Shown here one piece after another: positions 1 to 11,300 of a stretch of DNA of 64,000 bases (position 1 is the first letter of the stretch; each line of letters opens with the position of its first letter). The stretch is from Riptortus pedestris (lineage: Eukaryota; Arthropoda; Insecta; Hemiptera; Alydidae), in NCBI GenBank assembly GCA_019009955.1, contig CM032228.1:207613501-207677500 (forward strand), in the 5' to 3' direction. A program made the translations under genes and the position numbers. Below the pieces are notes generated by a model. The model made no database searches and was not told where the DNA came from. It worked only from the letters and a program-made list of their open reading frames with translations.

Positions 1-804
1 AAAAGGGTATTCGTTGTCGAAAATTCAGATAAAGCTTTTTTTTTTTTTTTAATAATGTAGGATAATTAAAAAATGTATTATGGTGGAAATAAGTGTCTAA
101 TTCTTTGAATTGACGACAGAAATTATAATTAGTAATTACAATTAAACTGAAGTTTTTAGAAGATTATAACAAGAAGCTTGCCACTCTTCAAGTGATACTT
201 TCTCATTTGAGTTGGCATCAAGAGTCAATATTTTACTTATCATTTATAATTAAAAAATAACAGTTCACCGGTTTCTAATTTATTTGCACAGCTTATCTTG
301 TTAGCCACATTTCTCCATCACTCAGTATTATCCTTTAAGTATTATAGTTTTGAAAAAGTAATACTTTCATTTCCTTTACCTTTTTTAGTATATAAAGATT
401 GTATATCGCGTTCCTGGGCATTTTTAAATAAAAAGTTATACTCATGTTCCCCTTGTGTTTCAGATCTTATTTAACATAGGGTATTTAAAAGAGAGGAATA
501 CAGATTAAAATGATCAGTTGGTCTTGCTTCTTGCTGGTCTACTTTGATATAATCGCGTGTCTCTCAAGCACCTGGGAAATTTTCTTAATTTGCACAACCC
601 CCGATTGACAGATTTTTTTTTTTGTCATTTAAGTTTCGAAATAAAACTTGCGCATTGTTTGAGGCTATGGTCCTGAGGCACTTCATTTAGATGAATGAGG
701 TTAGCTCTAAAAAAGCATCTAAGAGTAGAAATAATATCTTCGGATAAATAAAAAAAACTTTAATTTCACAAGGTAAGAAACATATCAATTGATATAATAC
801 TCAC
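1..804. other. AT-rich stretch, likely intron 2 of the left-end gene
   Basis: No open frame of interest and no convincing second coding exon was found on either strand. If the minus-strand gene with an exon at 805-971 is real, this is the start of its second intron, which continues out of the window to the left. Confidence 0.35.
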
Positions 805-971
805 CAAATGTCTGTTCAATGTTTGATGAATCATGATTTTGGCTGATTTGGTCCTGTGATGGGTAGTCAAAGACTAAAGAAGATAATTCTAAATCTGGAT
901 ATGAGCTGGCTTGTGTGGCTAAGAATGCCACCAGGCTGAAAATCAGTGCGGGCCAAGGCATACTGCTTATT
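805..971 (-). CDS. signal-peptide exon of a putative secreted protein (partial gene)
   Basis: Read on the minus strand, a pyrimidine-rich tract ending in TTTTGCAG (splice acceptor) meets an exon that begins at 971. The start codon is at 961-959 and 52 full codons follow before a strong donor, G|GTGAGT, at 805/804. The coding part is therefore 805-961, and the intron interrupts a codon after its first base (phase 1). The peptide begins MPWPALIFSLVAFLATQASS: a short start, a hydrophobic core over about residues 4-15 and an A-x-S site at 18-20, so cleavage before Tyr21 is likely. The mature start is acidic and Ser/Gln-rich (YPDLELSSLVFDYPSQDQ). I do not recognise the family. A phase-1 intron just after a signal peptide is common in modular extracellular proteins and some peptide precursors, but that is inference. 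A TATA/TCAGT promoter lies 3.2 kb upstream on the same strand. The remaining exons would lie beyond the left edge. Confidence 0.6.
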
Positions 972-1309
972 CTGCAAAAGAAAGAGTCGAGAATCAAACA
1001 AAAATTTAGTTATTGCTAATTGCTGATATTTTTGTATTGTTGTATAAACCATTATCATAGTAATGTAAATGGTGTCAATGTAATGTTAATTGCACAAAAT
1101 GTATAAGAGAAGTTTTTTCGTACCAACATTCTCTATGACATGCGTCTCATCTGCTGCACCAGAAATTTAAGTTGTTGAGGTGCGTGTTCATATAATTAAT
1201 ATTCCAATCGTCAGCCCTTTTATGTATCGTAAGAACTTAACATACAACACGTAAAAATACCACTTTTTCATCCAGGAATGTTGGTTTGTAGAGGATCAAT
1301 CTGTCTAAA

Positions 1310-1500
1310 CAACATATCTGTTTTCCTCCACACTACGTTTAATAAGACCAAGTGTACATCCAGAGTATCGGTCCATCTTCAGTGCGAGGCGCCTCTACTT
1401 TTCCCTAAAGCTCATTGGAGGCACTGAAGATGGAATGGGTAGTCTACAAGTACACTGGGGCGTAATAAACGTATTGTGCAGGAAAACAGGTCTGTTTTCT
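1310..1500. repeat. imperfect inverted pair of a Penelope-like terminal repeat
   Basis: About 75 bases at 1310-1386 and 1420-1500 are reverse complements with mismatches and small gaps. They share TCCATCTTCAGTGC at the inner ends and CTGTTTTCCT toward the outer ends. The unit resembles 7690-7775 (CACTGAAGATGGA, then AATAAA, then AGGAAAA). CTGAAGA followed by a small stem and GAAA recalls the hammerhead-like motif at ends of Penelope-like retroelements. That family call is inference. Confidence 0.4.
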
Positions 1501-2270
1501 TCATCCAGATTAAACACTACGTGTTCCTGAGACCCTCTAGCTTCATTGTTCGTTTTCGCGAGAATCGTGACTTCTCGTTATGGAAAAGATCAGCTGAACA
1601 ATATCTCTATTAAAAGCCAGAGAAGAGTTCATGTGCCGTACCGAAATACTTCTAGTTTATAAGACCTTATGGAGTTTCACGTTGGATTTTTAAGGTCGTT
1701 GGCATTTTGTAGCTTTCACAGCTAAAATATATCTTGAAAATCGAGTTATCGTTTGATTAATGTGTCATCTAAAGGTATCGACAACTTCCTTTTGAGAGCC
1801 GATCATGATTTATGTTCTCCTTAAATAAATATGTATGTCTCTTTCATTTTTACTATGACCGAACATATATTCACTATAAACAATTTTTTGTCTTGTTTTA
1901 AATTGAAAACTATAGTTAATATTGTTGTACAAAATAATATGCTCGTTCTCCCCTAAGACATTTAAAGGAACTTAAATATTCCAAAAAGAAACTAACAATG
2001 ATTAATAATGCGATTGCCTGTTCATTACCTAAAATGAAATTACCTAATACAATTTTTAGAAAGCTAACCTAAACATCAGAAGTTGATTAAAACAAATAAG
2101 ACGTCTTAATTCATATGGTGAATATATAGTCAAGGATTTGATTCGCGCATGGAGAAATGAGTTAATGAAGAGCTTCTTAATTATTGTCCTTAGGCAAACC
2201 CTGGTTAGAAAAGGATGGTAACATATAGATTAATGTGATCGTTAATAAATAATCCTTCAAACGAGTTACA

Positions 2271-2278
<8 letters not shown>

Positions 2279-2315
<37 letters not shown>

Positions 2316-2343
2316 CATATATATATATATATATAATATATAT
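2279..2343. repeat. (AT)n microsatellite
   Basis: Interrupted AT dinucleotide tract immediately upstream of a tRNA-derived SINE. Confidence 0.9.
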
Positions 2344-2558
2344 GGGGCTCAAGTTAGCAGTGTGAGTTGAAGCGTTGACTTTAATCTCACATGGTAAACC
2401 TAGAGTGGCGAGTTCGATTCCCGCCTTGAAATAGGAATATATTTAGTGACGAACTCATTAAATAATTTTTTTAGTCCCATCCTGGCTGGAAAAGGGGGGT
2501 GACCTGTAGATAAACCATCCCAATTAGCCATAGTAGCAAAAAAAAGGACGCTAATACT
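2344..2558 (+). mobile_element. tRNA-derived SINE, copy 1 (near full length)
   Basis: The head looks like a tRNA: a box A-like TTAGCAGTGTGAGTTG near 2353 and a box B-like GAGTTCGATTCCC at 2410-2422, about 60 bases apart. A non-tRNA body follows (TTTAGTGACGAACTCATTAAATAA, then CCTGGCTGGAAAAGG, then CTGTAGATAA), ending in GGACGCTAATA. The same body recurs at 2571-2765 (reverse), 2838-2996, 55621-55800 and 57665-57766, so this is a family. Transcription from an internal RNA polymerase III promoter is expected by analogy. The parent tRNA was not identified. Confidence 0.75.
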
Positions 2559-2570
2559 ATTATTACTTAT

Positions 2571-2765
2571 TAACGTCCACTATTTGCAACTCAGTCTAAT
2601 TGGGGCGGGTTATCTACAGGTTACCACCCATTTCTAGCCAGGGTGGGACTTAGGATGTTATTTAATGAATTTCGTCAGTAAACAATTTCCTATGCCAGGC
2701 AAGAATCGAACTCGCCACTCTAGGTTTACCATGTGAGATTAAGGACAACGCTTTAACTCACTCAA
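2571..2765 (-). mobile_element. tRNA-derived SINE, copy 2 (inverted)
   Basis: Reverse-oriented copy of the SINE at 2344-2558. It shows the reversed box B (GAATCGAACTC at 2704-2714), reversed body and reversed tail TTAACGTCCAC at 2570-2580. The two copies lie tail to tail and would form a long hairpin if transcribed together. Confidence 0.75.
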
Positions 2766-2837
2766 TAAATAATAGTAATAATATTACTTAAGACCATCAC
2801 ATGATCTTAGTAATTATTTAAATGTCTATTTATATTC

Positions 2838-2996
2838 CTTCGAGTTCGATTCTTGCCTGGGCAAAGGAAATTATTTAGTGACGAAATTCATTAAATAACG
2901 TCCTAAAATCCCACCCTGGCTAGAAAATGGGTGGTAACATGTAGATAACCCGTCCCGATTAGCCTAAGTTGCAAAAAGTGGACGTTAATAAATAAT
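2838..2996 (+). mobile_element. tRNA-derived SINE, copy 3 (5'-truncated)
   Basis: Begins just upstream of box B (GAGTTCGATTC, 2842-2852), lacks box A, and carries the complete body and the tail GTGGACGTTAATAAATAATAATA. Confidence 0.7.
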
Positions 2997-3000
2997 AATA

Positions 3001-3929
3001 TTAATAATAATATTTATATTCCGAATACCTTTTTAGACAGGAAAAAATATAAAAATGTTGTATACTTAAATCACTGTTGCTCACAACAATATACCATTGC
3101 ATGGGTAGCGTTAGCATTACTTATTTTGCTCTCTACATTCTTTACTTATTTTTATTAAAATAGCTCTAGTTAAGGAGGAGTATGTGAAGAATAAATATGA
3201 GTATGTGTGTGCATTTACGTATAAATATGTGAGAATCAGAATTTTCAAACAGGAGGGGGGCGGGGGCTTACTTCAACGTGAAAATATATATTCATCGATA
3301 TCTCTGTAAATCCGAGGTTTATCACTGAAAGTGTAAAGAATGAATTGTGTTTAGAATACATTTTAAGGTATTAAACGTAATTTAGTCGTACGTGCTTTCA
3401 AATATTTACTTCCAGTTACTAAATCGAATTCAATAGTGTTCGAAGAGACTAGATAAAATATTTTCTTTAAGAAATACCTGGGATACATTATTCTCCTCAA
3501 CCATTGGTAGGAGTGGGAATGGAATAAACATAGTTAGATTTCCACGGAAAACGTCTACCGACAAAGACGGGTAACGAAGTTTCTAATCCTTCCGACTTCG
3601 GGTAACATTCATACATTCTTGCGTGGTATTACATCAGAATACCAGAAAAAAATGTTGTCAAACTTTTTCTCGGGCTAAGATGATACAATCGTTTACTATT
3701 TGAAGCCAATATCAATAATAAAGTTGTCAATATTTGTCCAATAGACATTCCACGCTTCATGCTAAAAACTATTGTTACGTTTTTTTATTACCAAAACCAG
3801 TAATAAACGTTGCTAATAAGAGTTCTTTTGGATTGCAAAATTAATTGCTCACAAGTTTCACAGTTTTTATCACTGCACAATTTATTTAAAAATGCTCAAT
3901 ACACTTGGATAATTATTCTTAATTGCTAC
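3001..3929. other. AT-rich stretch, presumed intron 1
   Basis: No gene, RNA or recognisable repeat seen apart from a short G-rich run (3250-3267). Confidence 0.4.
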
Positions 3930-4184
3930 TCACAGTATACACTGATAGCGTCACTGTTCTTCAGATTACACAGAGCAATAATTCACTCACGGTCACTGAA
4001 GTACACCAAAAGACGGCACTGCACTGTCCTTTACTTCGCGGCACTGCACTGTCTTAAACACGGCACTAAACTGTTACTTACAGTTACGGCACAACACTGT
4101 TCTTCTTATAAAAACACTTTACCGCACTGCACTAAGTCGCACTATAGCACCGAACGCACATATGAGCACTTGAGAAGAAAAACT
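3930..4184 (-). other. putative non-coding first exon or 5' leader with CAGTG repeats
   Basis: Downstream of the TATA/TCAGT promoter the minus strand carries many irregular copies of CAGTG or GTGCAGTGCCG. It has at least three donor-like sites, near 4081, 3986 and 3932. The most economical first exon is 4082-4184, ending CTG|TAAGT or CT|GTAAGT. The plus strand is open for 135 codons across this stretch, but that reading is low-complexity and unlike any protein I know, so I treat it as accidental. Exon limits are uncertain. Confidence 0.35.
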
Positions 4185-4217
4185 GACTCGCTCGCGGCTG
4201 GCCGGTTCTTTATATAG
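4182..4217 (-). promoter_or_regulatory. putative core promoter: TATA box plus TCAGT initiator
   Basis: On the minus strand, CTATATAAAG occupies 4217-4208 and the arthropod initiator TCAGT occupies 4186-4182. The A of the initiator (4184) is 32 bases from the first T of the TATA box, which is the canonical spacing. The DNA just upstream (4220-4330) is richer in GC than its surroundings. Downstream, the presumed 5' leader has several possible splice donors: CT|GTAAGT at 4081, one with GTGAGT near 3986 and another near 3932. It points at the signal-peptide exon. It could instead be the promoter of an unrecognised mobile element. Confidence 0.5.
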
Positions 4218-4219
4218 TT

Positions 4220-4835
4220 CGTCGGCATACATCAAAGGGGAATTGGCTGAGCCCTTCGACGTCTGGACTGGAAGGGACTAGTAGGAGCTAGACCCTCTGT
4301 CGGCTTCTTTGATCTATCTCGGACTTCCCAAATACGCGACTCTCTCTCTGAAGGATTATTCATGTATTTTAATTTTCGCAACACTATATATATGACTAAA
4401 AGGATTTTAATAAATGGATCATATAGTGCATCCGTTAACTCTTAAACAGCTGATCCAAGCCGACGGTCTTATGAAGGCATTCGTAAAATTCACAAGAATG
4501 CCAAGAAGAACTTGTAATATATAGGTAAGATAGTTTATATATATAATATATAGATAAGATAGTTTAATTAGGGAGTTAGGCAATTATTGGAGTCCGACTG
4601 AACTGAGGCATTGAGGCTTCAATTGCAGGCACCAATTTGAAACTTTAGGCCGTGATGTAAATGGCTGCAAGGAGGTCTAAGGTACAAGGACTAACTATGT
4701 GGGTGTTTGTGGGTCACAGACTACCTGGTAGATCGAATTCAAAATTTAAAGATTAGAAATTGGATGAATCCCTGGTTCGGGGCTGCCCCTAGCGGGGGGA
4801 AGATGAAATGAAGATAAAGAATGATAAAAAAAAAT
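4220..4835. other. upstream flank of the putative promoter
   Basis: A GC-richer patch (about 4220-4340) may hold proximal control sequences. Beyond it is AT-rich DNA with a short duplicated TATATAGATAAGATAGTTTA-like phrase near 4518-4566. No coding evidence. Confidence 0.3.
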
Positions 4836-5165
4836 GTGTGTGTGTTTATAGATATATGTATTTGTGAGTAAGGCTATATCGGCCGCAATGTTTGTTTAAT
4901 CGTACCAATCTCGATAATTAATCGTTTTATATAAAACCAAAGATATAAATTTCTATACTCTTATATAAAGAGTATAGAAAGGGAATTTTGAAAATTCGAA
5001 ATATCTCCGTTATTATGGCTGGATCGAATAACTGTATTGAACCAATTTAACTTACTACAAATGTTATTTACATGTTTTCTGAGTAACTGAGATATTTGTA
5101 TTTTTTAAATTTTCAGTCTTTCATAAACCCTCTCTTTTACGGAGAGAGACCCCTCGGATTATAAA
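4836..5165 (+). mobile_element. HINE-like repeat, internal fragment
   Basis: Carries the internal part of the family: a GT tract, CGGCCGCAAT-like and GTACCAATCTCGATAATTAATCG phrases, GAAAATTCGAAATATCTCCG and GAGATATTTG. Both ends are lost. An inserted TATACTCTTATATAAAGAGTATA palindrome lies near 4954-4977. Confidence 0.6.
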
Positions 5166-5542
5166 TTAATCAGTTTACGCCATCTTTAATTATAGGTTCA
5201 GTAAATATAAAATGTATAGATAGACAGGAACCCCCTTTAAAGTGGAGGTTAGTGGTTTTAGAAGAATTGTCATTAGAAAAAAATGCTAGAAGGAGAGATG
5301 AAATTCCTTCCTAGATAAGAATGAATTCTCTCAGCCTGCATTAAGATACATTTCCCAGGTCTTTACTCCCTTATAATATTTCTGATGAGATGGATAAAGG
5401 ATGCTTTATTGCATTAATGTAAATGTGAGATGGGCATTTTAAAGAAAAAGAGCCTAAGATATATCATACCTTGTACTTCTTTTTAGTCGATGATGCCACA
5501 GTTAATAGCTTTAACTTTTATTTAAAAAAAAATACCTTCTAT

Positions 5543-5658
5543 TAGCAGATTTCCCTTAAGGGAAATCAGCTATTGAGGCGTACTCATGACGCCATTTTCG
5601 AAAAATTTCTTCAAATGTTTATCAATCCTACCCCAGAAATGACGAAAATGAGATCCGT

Positions 5659-5708
<50 letters not shown>

Positions 5709-5940
5709 TTGATCGTTACCAAACTCGATAATTACTCGTTTTATGAAAAAGGAAGATCAAGTTCGTTAATGGCTGAAATTGTACCAGTGGGAGGGGGTTA
5801 AAAGGGGGGATTTAAGAAAATTCGAAATATAGTCTATACTCTACGCCAGATGGAAAACTTGTATAAAACCATTCCATTTTCGACAAATGTCCATCGATCC
5901 TACCAGGAGATGACGAAAATGAGGTCCGCTCAAAACTATC

Positions 5941-5992
<52 letters not shown>

Positions 5993-6669
5993 CCTGTTAA
6001 CGCTCTAGCGGTCGCAATTTTTTTTTGATCGTTTCCAAACTCGGAATTTAATAGTTTTATGTAAAAAGAAAGATTAAGTTCGTTAATGGCTATAATCGGA
6101 CCAGTGGGAGGGGGGGTTAGAGGAGGGGATTTTTGAAAATTCGAATTATCTGCGTTATTATTCGTCGGATCGAAAAATTGTATAAAATGAATATTATTGC
6201 AAATTAAATTCACTATAAATATTGTTATATACATTTATTCTCTATCTTGAATACTAACCGAGATATTTGCATTTTTATGAAGTCTGTGGTCGGGTAAAGC
6301 TCGGATTAGTTCGGCCATTTTCGTCATTACTCGGCTCAGGTGGAAGTTTGTTCTAACCTTACCTGTCGTTTCTAACCTTACCTTACCTTCGTTACTTTGT
6401 GAGATTTATGCAAACACGTTCTGGTCATCCGCACCCCCCACCTTCTTTAGTTCTTGGACTACTAAAATTTGTGATATTAAAATATAAATTATTCTTACAA
6501 TTCAGAAGCCGTTTCAGTTGGGAATTTATTTTAATTAACTGAAAGATTTCTCATTACCGTTTGTATTTAATCACGGTGGTGTTGTGTTACCAGTATGGAG
6601 ATTTCTCTATTGTAAAATTTCACATGGGAAATCTGCTTAGTTTACGCAGCCCCTGCGTGGCGGACTTTT
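5543..6669 (+). mobile_element. HINE-like repeat, chimeric long copy with both ends
   Basis: The 5' end at 5544 is AGCAGATTTCCC inside the palindrome GATTTCCCTTAAGGGAAATC. An (AT)n tract follows at 5663-5706. Near 5880 the order restarts with the ATGTCCATCGATCCTACC phrase and a second (AT)n tract (5946-5989), so two copies have been joined. The 3' end has GGGAAATCTGC (6627-6637), the hairpin ACGCAGCCCCTGCGT (6644-6658) and CGGACTTTT. No coding capacity. The layout fits a non-autonomous Helentron-type element. Confidence 0.75.
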
Positions 6670-7689
6670 AAAAGACGTTTACAGCACACCACTTCTCAGA
6701 AGGCCCGTTCTCAGTCTTGCCAACACTGTCACTTTGTTGTCATCGTAGGGTAGAAGTTTTTCATGTCGAAATCAAGTGAATTTTAGTAACCACTCGAGCC
6801 CATTGAAGTTACGCTGTACCCTTAGCTTTTAATTAAGTGGGCAGTCAGGATGTCGGGCCATATCTATTACTTATAATTTTCTATTGCTGTTCTAATTCTT
6901 TCTGCCTTTCCTTCTTTTTTAACTGAAAGCCAATTATTCTGGATTTTTTTTTGTCTCCCCACACAGGTGCATGACAAATCAGATCTTGTGGTGGGCCAAG
7001 ATGTGCCCACAATACCCTTCCTTCCATGTTGTGTTCTAGTTACTTCCCTCATCACTCGAATCAATAACAATCTTGAAAAAATATAGGTGTTAAACGAACA
7101 GCAGCTTCAAGTAATTTCAAGGTTTTTTGTGACGAAGGAGTTAATATTGTGTTCCAAGAAAGTCCTTTTTGGAATGGAAGAACAGGTATACCATATGTCC
7201 AGGAAAGAAACCAGAAGAAAGGTGTCTACTCTTTATTCTTCTCTATCGTTTTTTTGGCTATTACTTTATGTGGTTTCTTCCGTGGACACATACCTCTGGT
7301 ACCTGTTCTTCCAGTATCCTTTTAGCTTGTGTTTTTTTTAATAAGCCAAAGGTTTGACAGTTTTTTTAGGTTATTACGTCATCGGACTTTGTTTTTTTTT
7401 ATATAAAATTTCGATTATTGAGTTTGTTAGATGTTACTTATTTATAGCACTTTTAGTAGTTCAGTCTTAAATTGTAGCTACTTTTATTTGTTGACTGCTA
7501 AGTGTATGCTGTTATGTGATGACTGGTTTTCTGTGATATTTGTTTACATTTTTAATTTTATTTATTCTAACTTAAACTTGTGTTTTAATTAGGTTTTATT
7601 TCCTGTTTAGGCTAAGGTTTTTGTATTTGTTTAATATTTTAAATAAAGTTGATTGCATGTTTTTCATTTGTTCTGTGTAAGAGAAAAAG
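6670..7689. other. no confident gene; T-rich stretch before a Penelope-like end
   Basis: A 67-codon minus-strand open frame (6867-7070) with content such as SWPTTRSDLSCTCVGRQKK looks protein-like but was not recognised; it may be an old retroelement piece. 7360-7680 is T-rich and resembles a retroelement 3' untranslated region. Confidence 0.3.
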
Positions 7690-7775
7690 ACACTGAAGAT
7701 GGAGCTGTTGCTCTGAAAGTGCAATTTGCCTAAATAAAAGGCATTGTAGAGGAAAAAGGCCTACTGTGTAAATCC
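7690..7775 (+). repeat. Penelope-like terminal motif with hammerhead-like core
   Basis: CTGAAGA at 7695-7701, then a GAGC-TGTT-GCTC hairpin, then GAAA, then AATAAA about 20 bases on. CTGANGA-stem-GAAA is the hammerhead ribozyme core arrangement known from Penelope-like terminal repeats. Here helix II has an extra unpaired U, and I could not define helices I and III. Related diverged copies lie at 1310-1500. Confidence 0.35.
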
Positions 7776-9607
7776 AAATTCATCTTCCTCTACTACCCAG
7801 CTTCACTGGAAGGGTCTAATAAAAATATTTCATTCAATATTTTATCATAACGGCTTTAAAGAAAATATACCGTATTGGACCAAAACCATTTGGGTGCTCA
7901 TAGAATACCGTCGAAAACCTTTTTTGTATACCTTTGTGTTTCAGAGTCATCATTTTCAACAGTTTCAAGTCTTTGCGAAGTGCATGAATTAAGCTAATAA
8001 TTCTCTCATAACGTCCGTTTGTTATGACGAAATACTTGGAAGATACCTACAATAAAATAAATACAGGGATTTTTATTACACCTATAAAGAGTGTTTTGGT
8101 CGAAGATAGAGAACGTAATAACGAGATATTCGCTATTATTGTCATCTTTAATATAATTTATTCGGTTTAATATGTTTTTAGAAATATTTTATCATTATTA
8201 TTGCTACAAAATATACCACATCATTAAAGTGACTTTATTGGAGATGTTACATAGAGCTGCTTCAAGTGACAGAAACAGGAATTGTTTCTTGCGCAGGTAA
8301 CGTTTGAACTCCCTCCTGTATTTTTTCATTTGGATAAACTAGAATGAAATAAGCTAATTTTAATTTAACGCCGACATTTTACAATTTATGTAAATGAACC
8401 TGACGATATTTCTGAAGGAGTGAAAACATTTAATAGAGAAAGAGAAATGTACAATTGTTTATAAGTTACAATCTGAATAGATAGATTAGATAAATTATCG
8501 ATTACTAAATACATTAAATTATCTATAGAGATTGATCTATTCGTTCTGATTCACTGAATGAATGATTCAGGATGATCACAAGTCCTTTATAGATGTCCAC
8601 ATTCGAAAATAGAGCCTCGTGGTATAATAGAAAGGTCAATTCTAAAATTAAATAACTCTGAAATATCTCATTCCTTTGAAGAATGTTTCGGCTTGCTATT
8701 CTAAAATATTTTATGGCCGTTCTTATCAATGATTTTACAATGTTTGTTTTTAATTAAGGTTACTTATTTTCCTTACATTCTTATATCCCATCTCATTGAT
8801 AAACTCAAACATCTTGAAAATTGTGAATAATATTTAACTTGCCCAGGTTCATTTAAATATGGGGCAACATAATTATTAATAACAAGTAGTAATTAAAAAA
8901 CACATCTTAAATGGGACCAGCACGACTTAACTTTGAAAAATTATTAGACAAGTTATATTTATTAAACAAGTCTGTTTAAGAAACAAAAATACTAACATTG
9001 CGTGCCAACAAAAAAAAAAGTCTTTCGACTGAAAGTTTTCGAAACTCAAAACATTTTGGAATTTACCAGGTAAAACTTGCCATCGGAGGGTTATACCCGT
9101 TATAATGCATACTGTAAAACTAAACTTCCAGGTACACTCTTTTTATTAAAACAACCTTGTTCAATCTAAACTTTTATTTATTGTTTGAGTGTCGCAACTT
9201 TAACGTAAATCAGTTTTCCCCTTCGCCAAACGACAGCAAAATTTGTGAAGCCATCATATTCTTTATTATGTAATATAATACCCAAGGTAAGAGAAGGAAA
9301 GGAGCCATAGTGGAATATAGAAATCTATGGTTGGAGCGAGGAAGGAGATACACACCTCTAACAGATTGAATTCTTTATTGCACACTGGCTTTCAAGGGCA
9401 TATTAAGAGAACTCACAAAAAAGGAGAACATGTTAAAACATTTGACAACAATGGAATATTCTTTCTCTATTCTTTTTTCCTCACTCTAATGTAGCAATGT
9501 GAATGAATACTCCTACCACGTTGTTAACAACTTTATTAAAAAATATGTTTTTCTGTAGAAAATATGTTTACTTTTAGTAACATATACAAATTTATAGAAA
9601 CTTTTTT
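7776..9607. other. AT-rich intergenic stretch
   Basis: No credible gene, RNA or recognisable element seen on either strand. Short open frames here are of random length and content. Confidence 0.4.
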
Positions 9608-10560
9608 AGCAGATTTCCCTTGAGGGAAATCAGCTATTGAGGGGTACGCTTGGCGCCATATTCTAAAAATTTCTTCAAATGTTCATCAATCCTACCCAGG
9701 AGGTGACGAAAAGGAGATCCGTTGAAATTTTTATATATATATATGCTTGATCGTTACCAAACTCGATAATTACTCGTTTTATGAAAAAGGAAGATCAAGT
9801 TAGTTAATGGCTGAAATTGTACCAGTGGGAGGGGGTTAAAAGGGCGGATTTTTGATAATTCGAAATATCTTCTTTACCATACGTCGGATCGAAAACTTCT
9901 ATTAACCCATTCCATATTGCAAATTAAATTTACTATAAACATCGTTATATACATACACTATTCTCTATCTTGAATTTTAATCGAGATACTTCCATTTTTA
10001 TTAGGTGTATGTGGATAACGGACGATTTGAGATCGGGTAATGTCGGTTCCACTCTTGAGTTTCTGCCGAAAGCTAGTTCGGCCGTTTCCGGAACTGTTCG
10101 GCACTCCTAAAATTGATTTAGAGACTCGTGTAAGCTTCTATTTTTTGAGATATATGCAAATATGTTCTGTTGATACCCCCTCCACTCATTTAGTTCTTGG
10201 ACTATTAAACTTGAGTGATTGCGATAAAAATTATTCTGATGGATTATAAATTACAGTTCTAGATATACTAAATAGTTTACAATAAAGTTAATATGTCATA
10301 GTCAGAAATATTTCAGTAATTGTTTTTCTTTCCGGTGAAGATTGTTTCTATCTATCTATTCTGCTCTGAGTGGTCAACAAACCTATGTTTTTACAATTCG
10401 GAAGCCTTAGGAGCTTATTAAAATTAACTGATAGATTTCTCATTACCGTTTGTATTTAATCACGGTGGTCTTAAGTGTTACTAGTATCCAGATTTCTCAA
10501 TTGTAAAACTTCACGTGGAAAATCTGCTTATTTTATGCAGCCCCTGCGTGACGGACTTTC
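9608..10560 (+). mobile_element. HINE-like repeat, full-length copy
   Basis: The 5' AGCAGATTTCCC is at 9608, with one change in the palindrome (TTGAGGG). A short (AT)n lies at 9735-9744. The internal phrases follow in order. The 3' end has GGAAAATCTGC (10527-10537), the hairpin GCAGCCCCTGC and GACGGACTTT ending near 10559. It belongs to 3' subfamily 1 (TTGTAAAACTTCACGTGG before the end). Confidence 0.75.
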
Positions 10561-10875
10561 TTAATGCGTGTGTTTCTAGGTGATTTTTTCTTATTGTGCC
10601 AATGTATGAGCTCAAGTCGCGTAGTTGTTTTCAAAGGGTAGTTGATAAGTTCTTGTCAGTTATTGACCGACCAGTACATGTTTGGTAGTTAATTGCATAG
10701 TGAATGCACATTGGTGGTCCAGCCCTAGCCATAAGGTGTTGGTGTGTAATCCACGAATTGCCATGTCTCAACGAGCAATAACTTCTACTCATCTACTTTC
10801 GTGGTTTTATTTCACTCAATTTTGTGCATTAAGCCATTCTATATCCCATTTAATGTACATTTGTGTTTTAACTGA
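10561..10875. other. short spacer between two HINE-like copies
   Basis: No gene or RNA seen. Confidence 0.35.

Positions 10876-11300
<425 letters not shown>

Noticed and set aside
2344..2430. functional tRNA gene
   Set aside because: Box A and box B resemblance exists but no proper cloverleaf acceptor stem is seen, and the sequence continues into a repeated SINE body.
3810..4217. 135-codon plus-strand open frame
   Set aside because: It lies antisense to the promoter and CAGTG-rich leader, has repetitive His/Cys/Thr content from those repeats, and lacks family resemblance.
5812..6234. 140-codon minus-strand open frame
   Set aside because: It runs across a HINE-like copy and its (AT)n tract. 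The reading is broken in other copies, so it is not a conserved gene.
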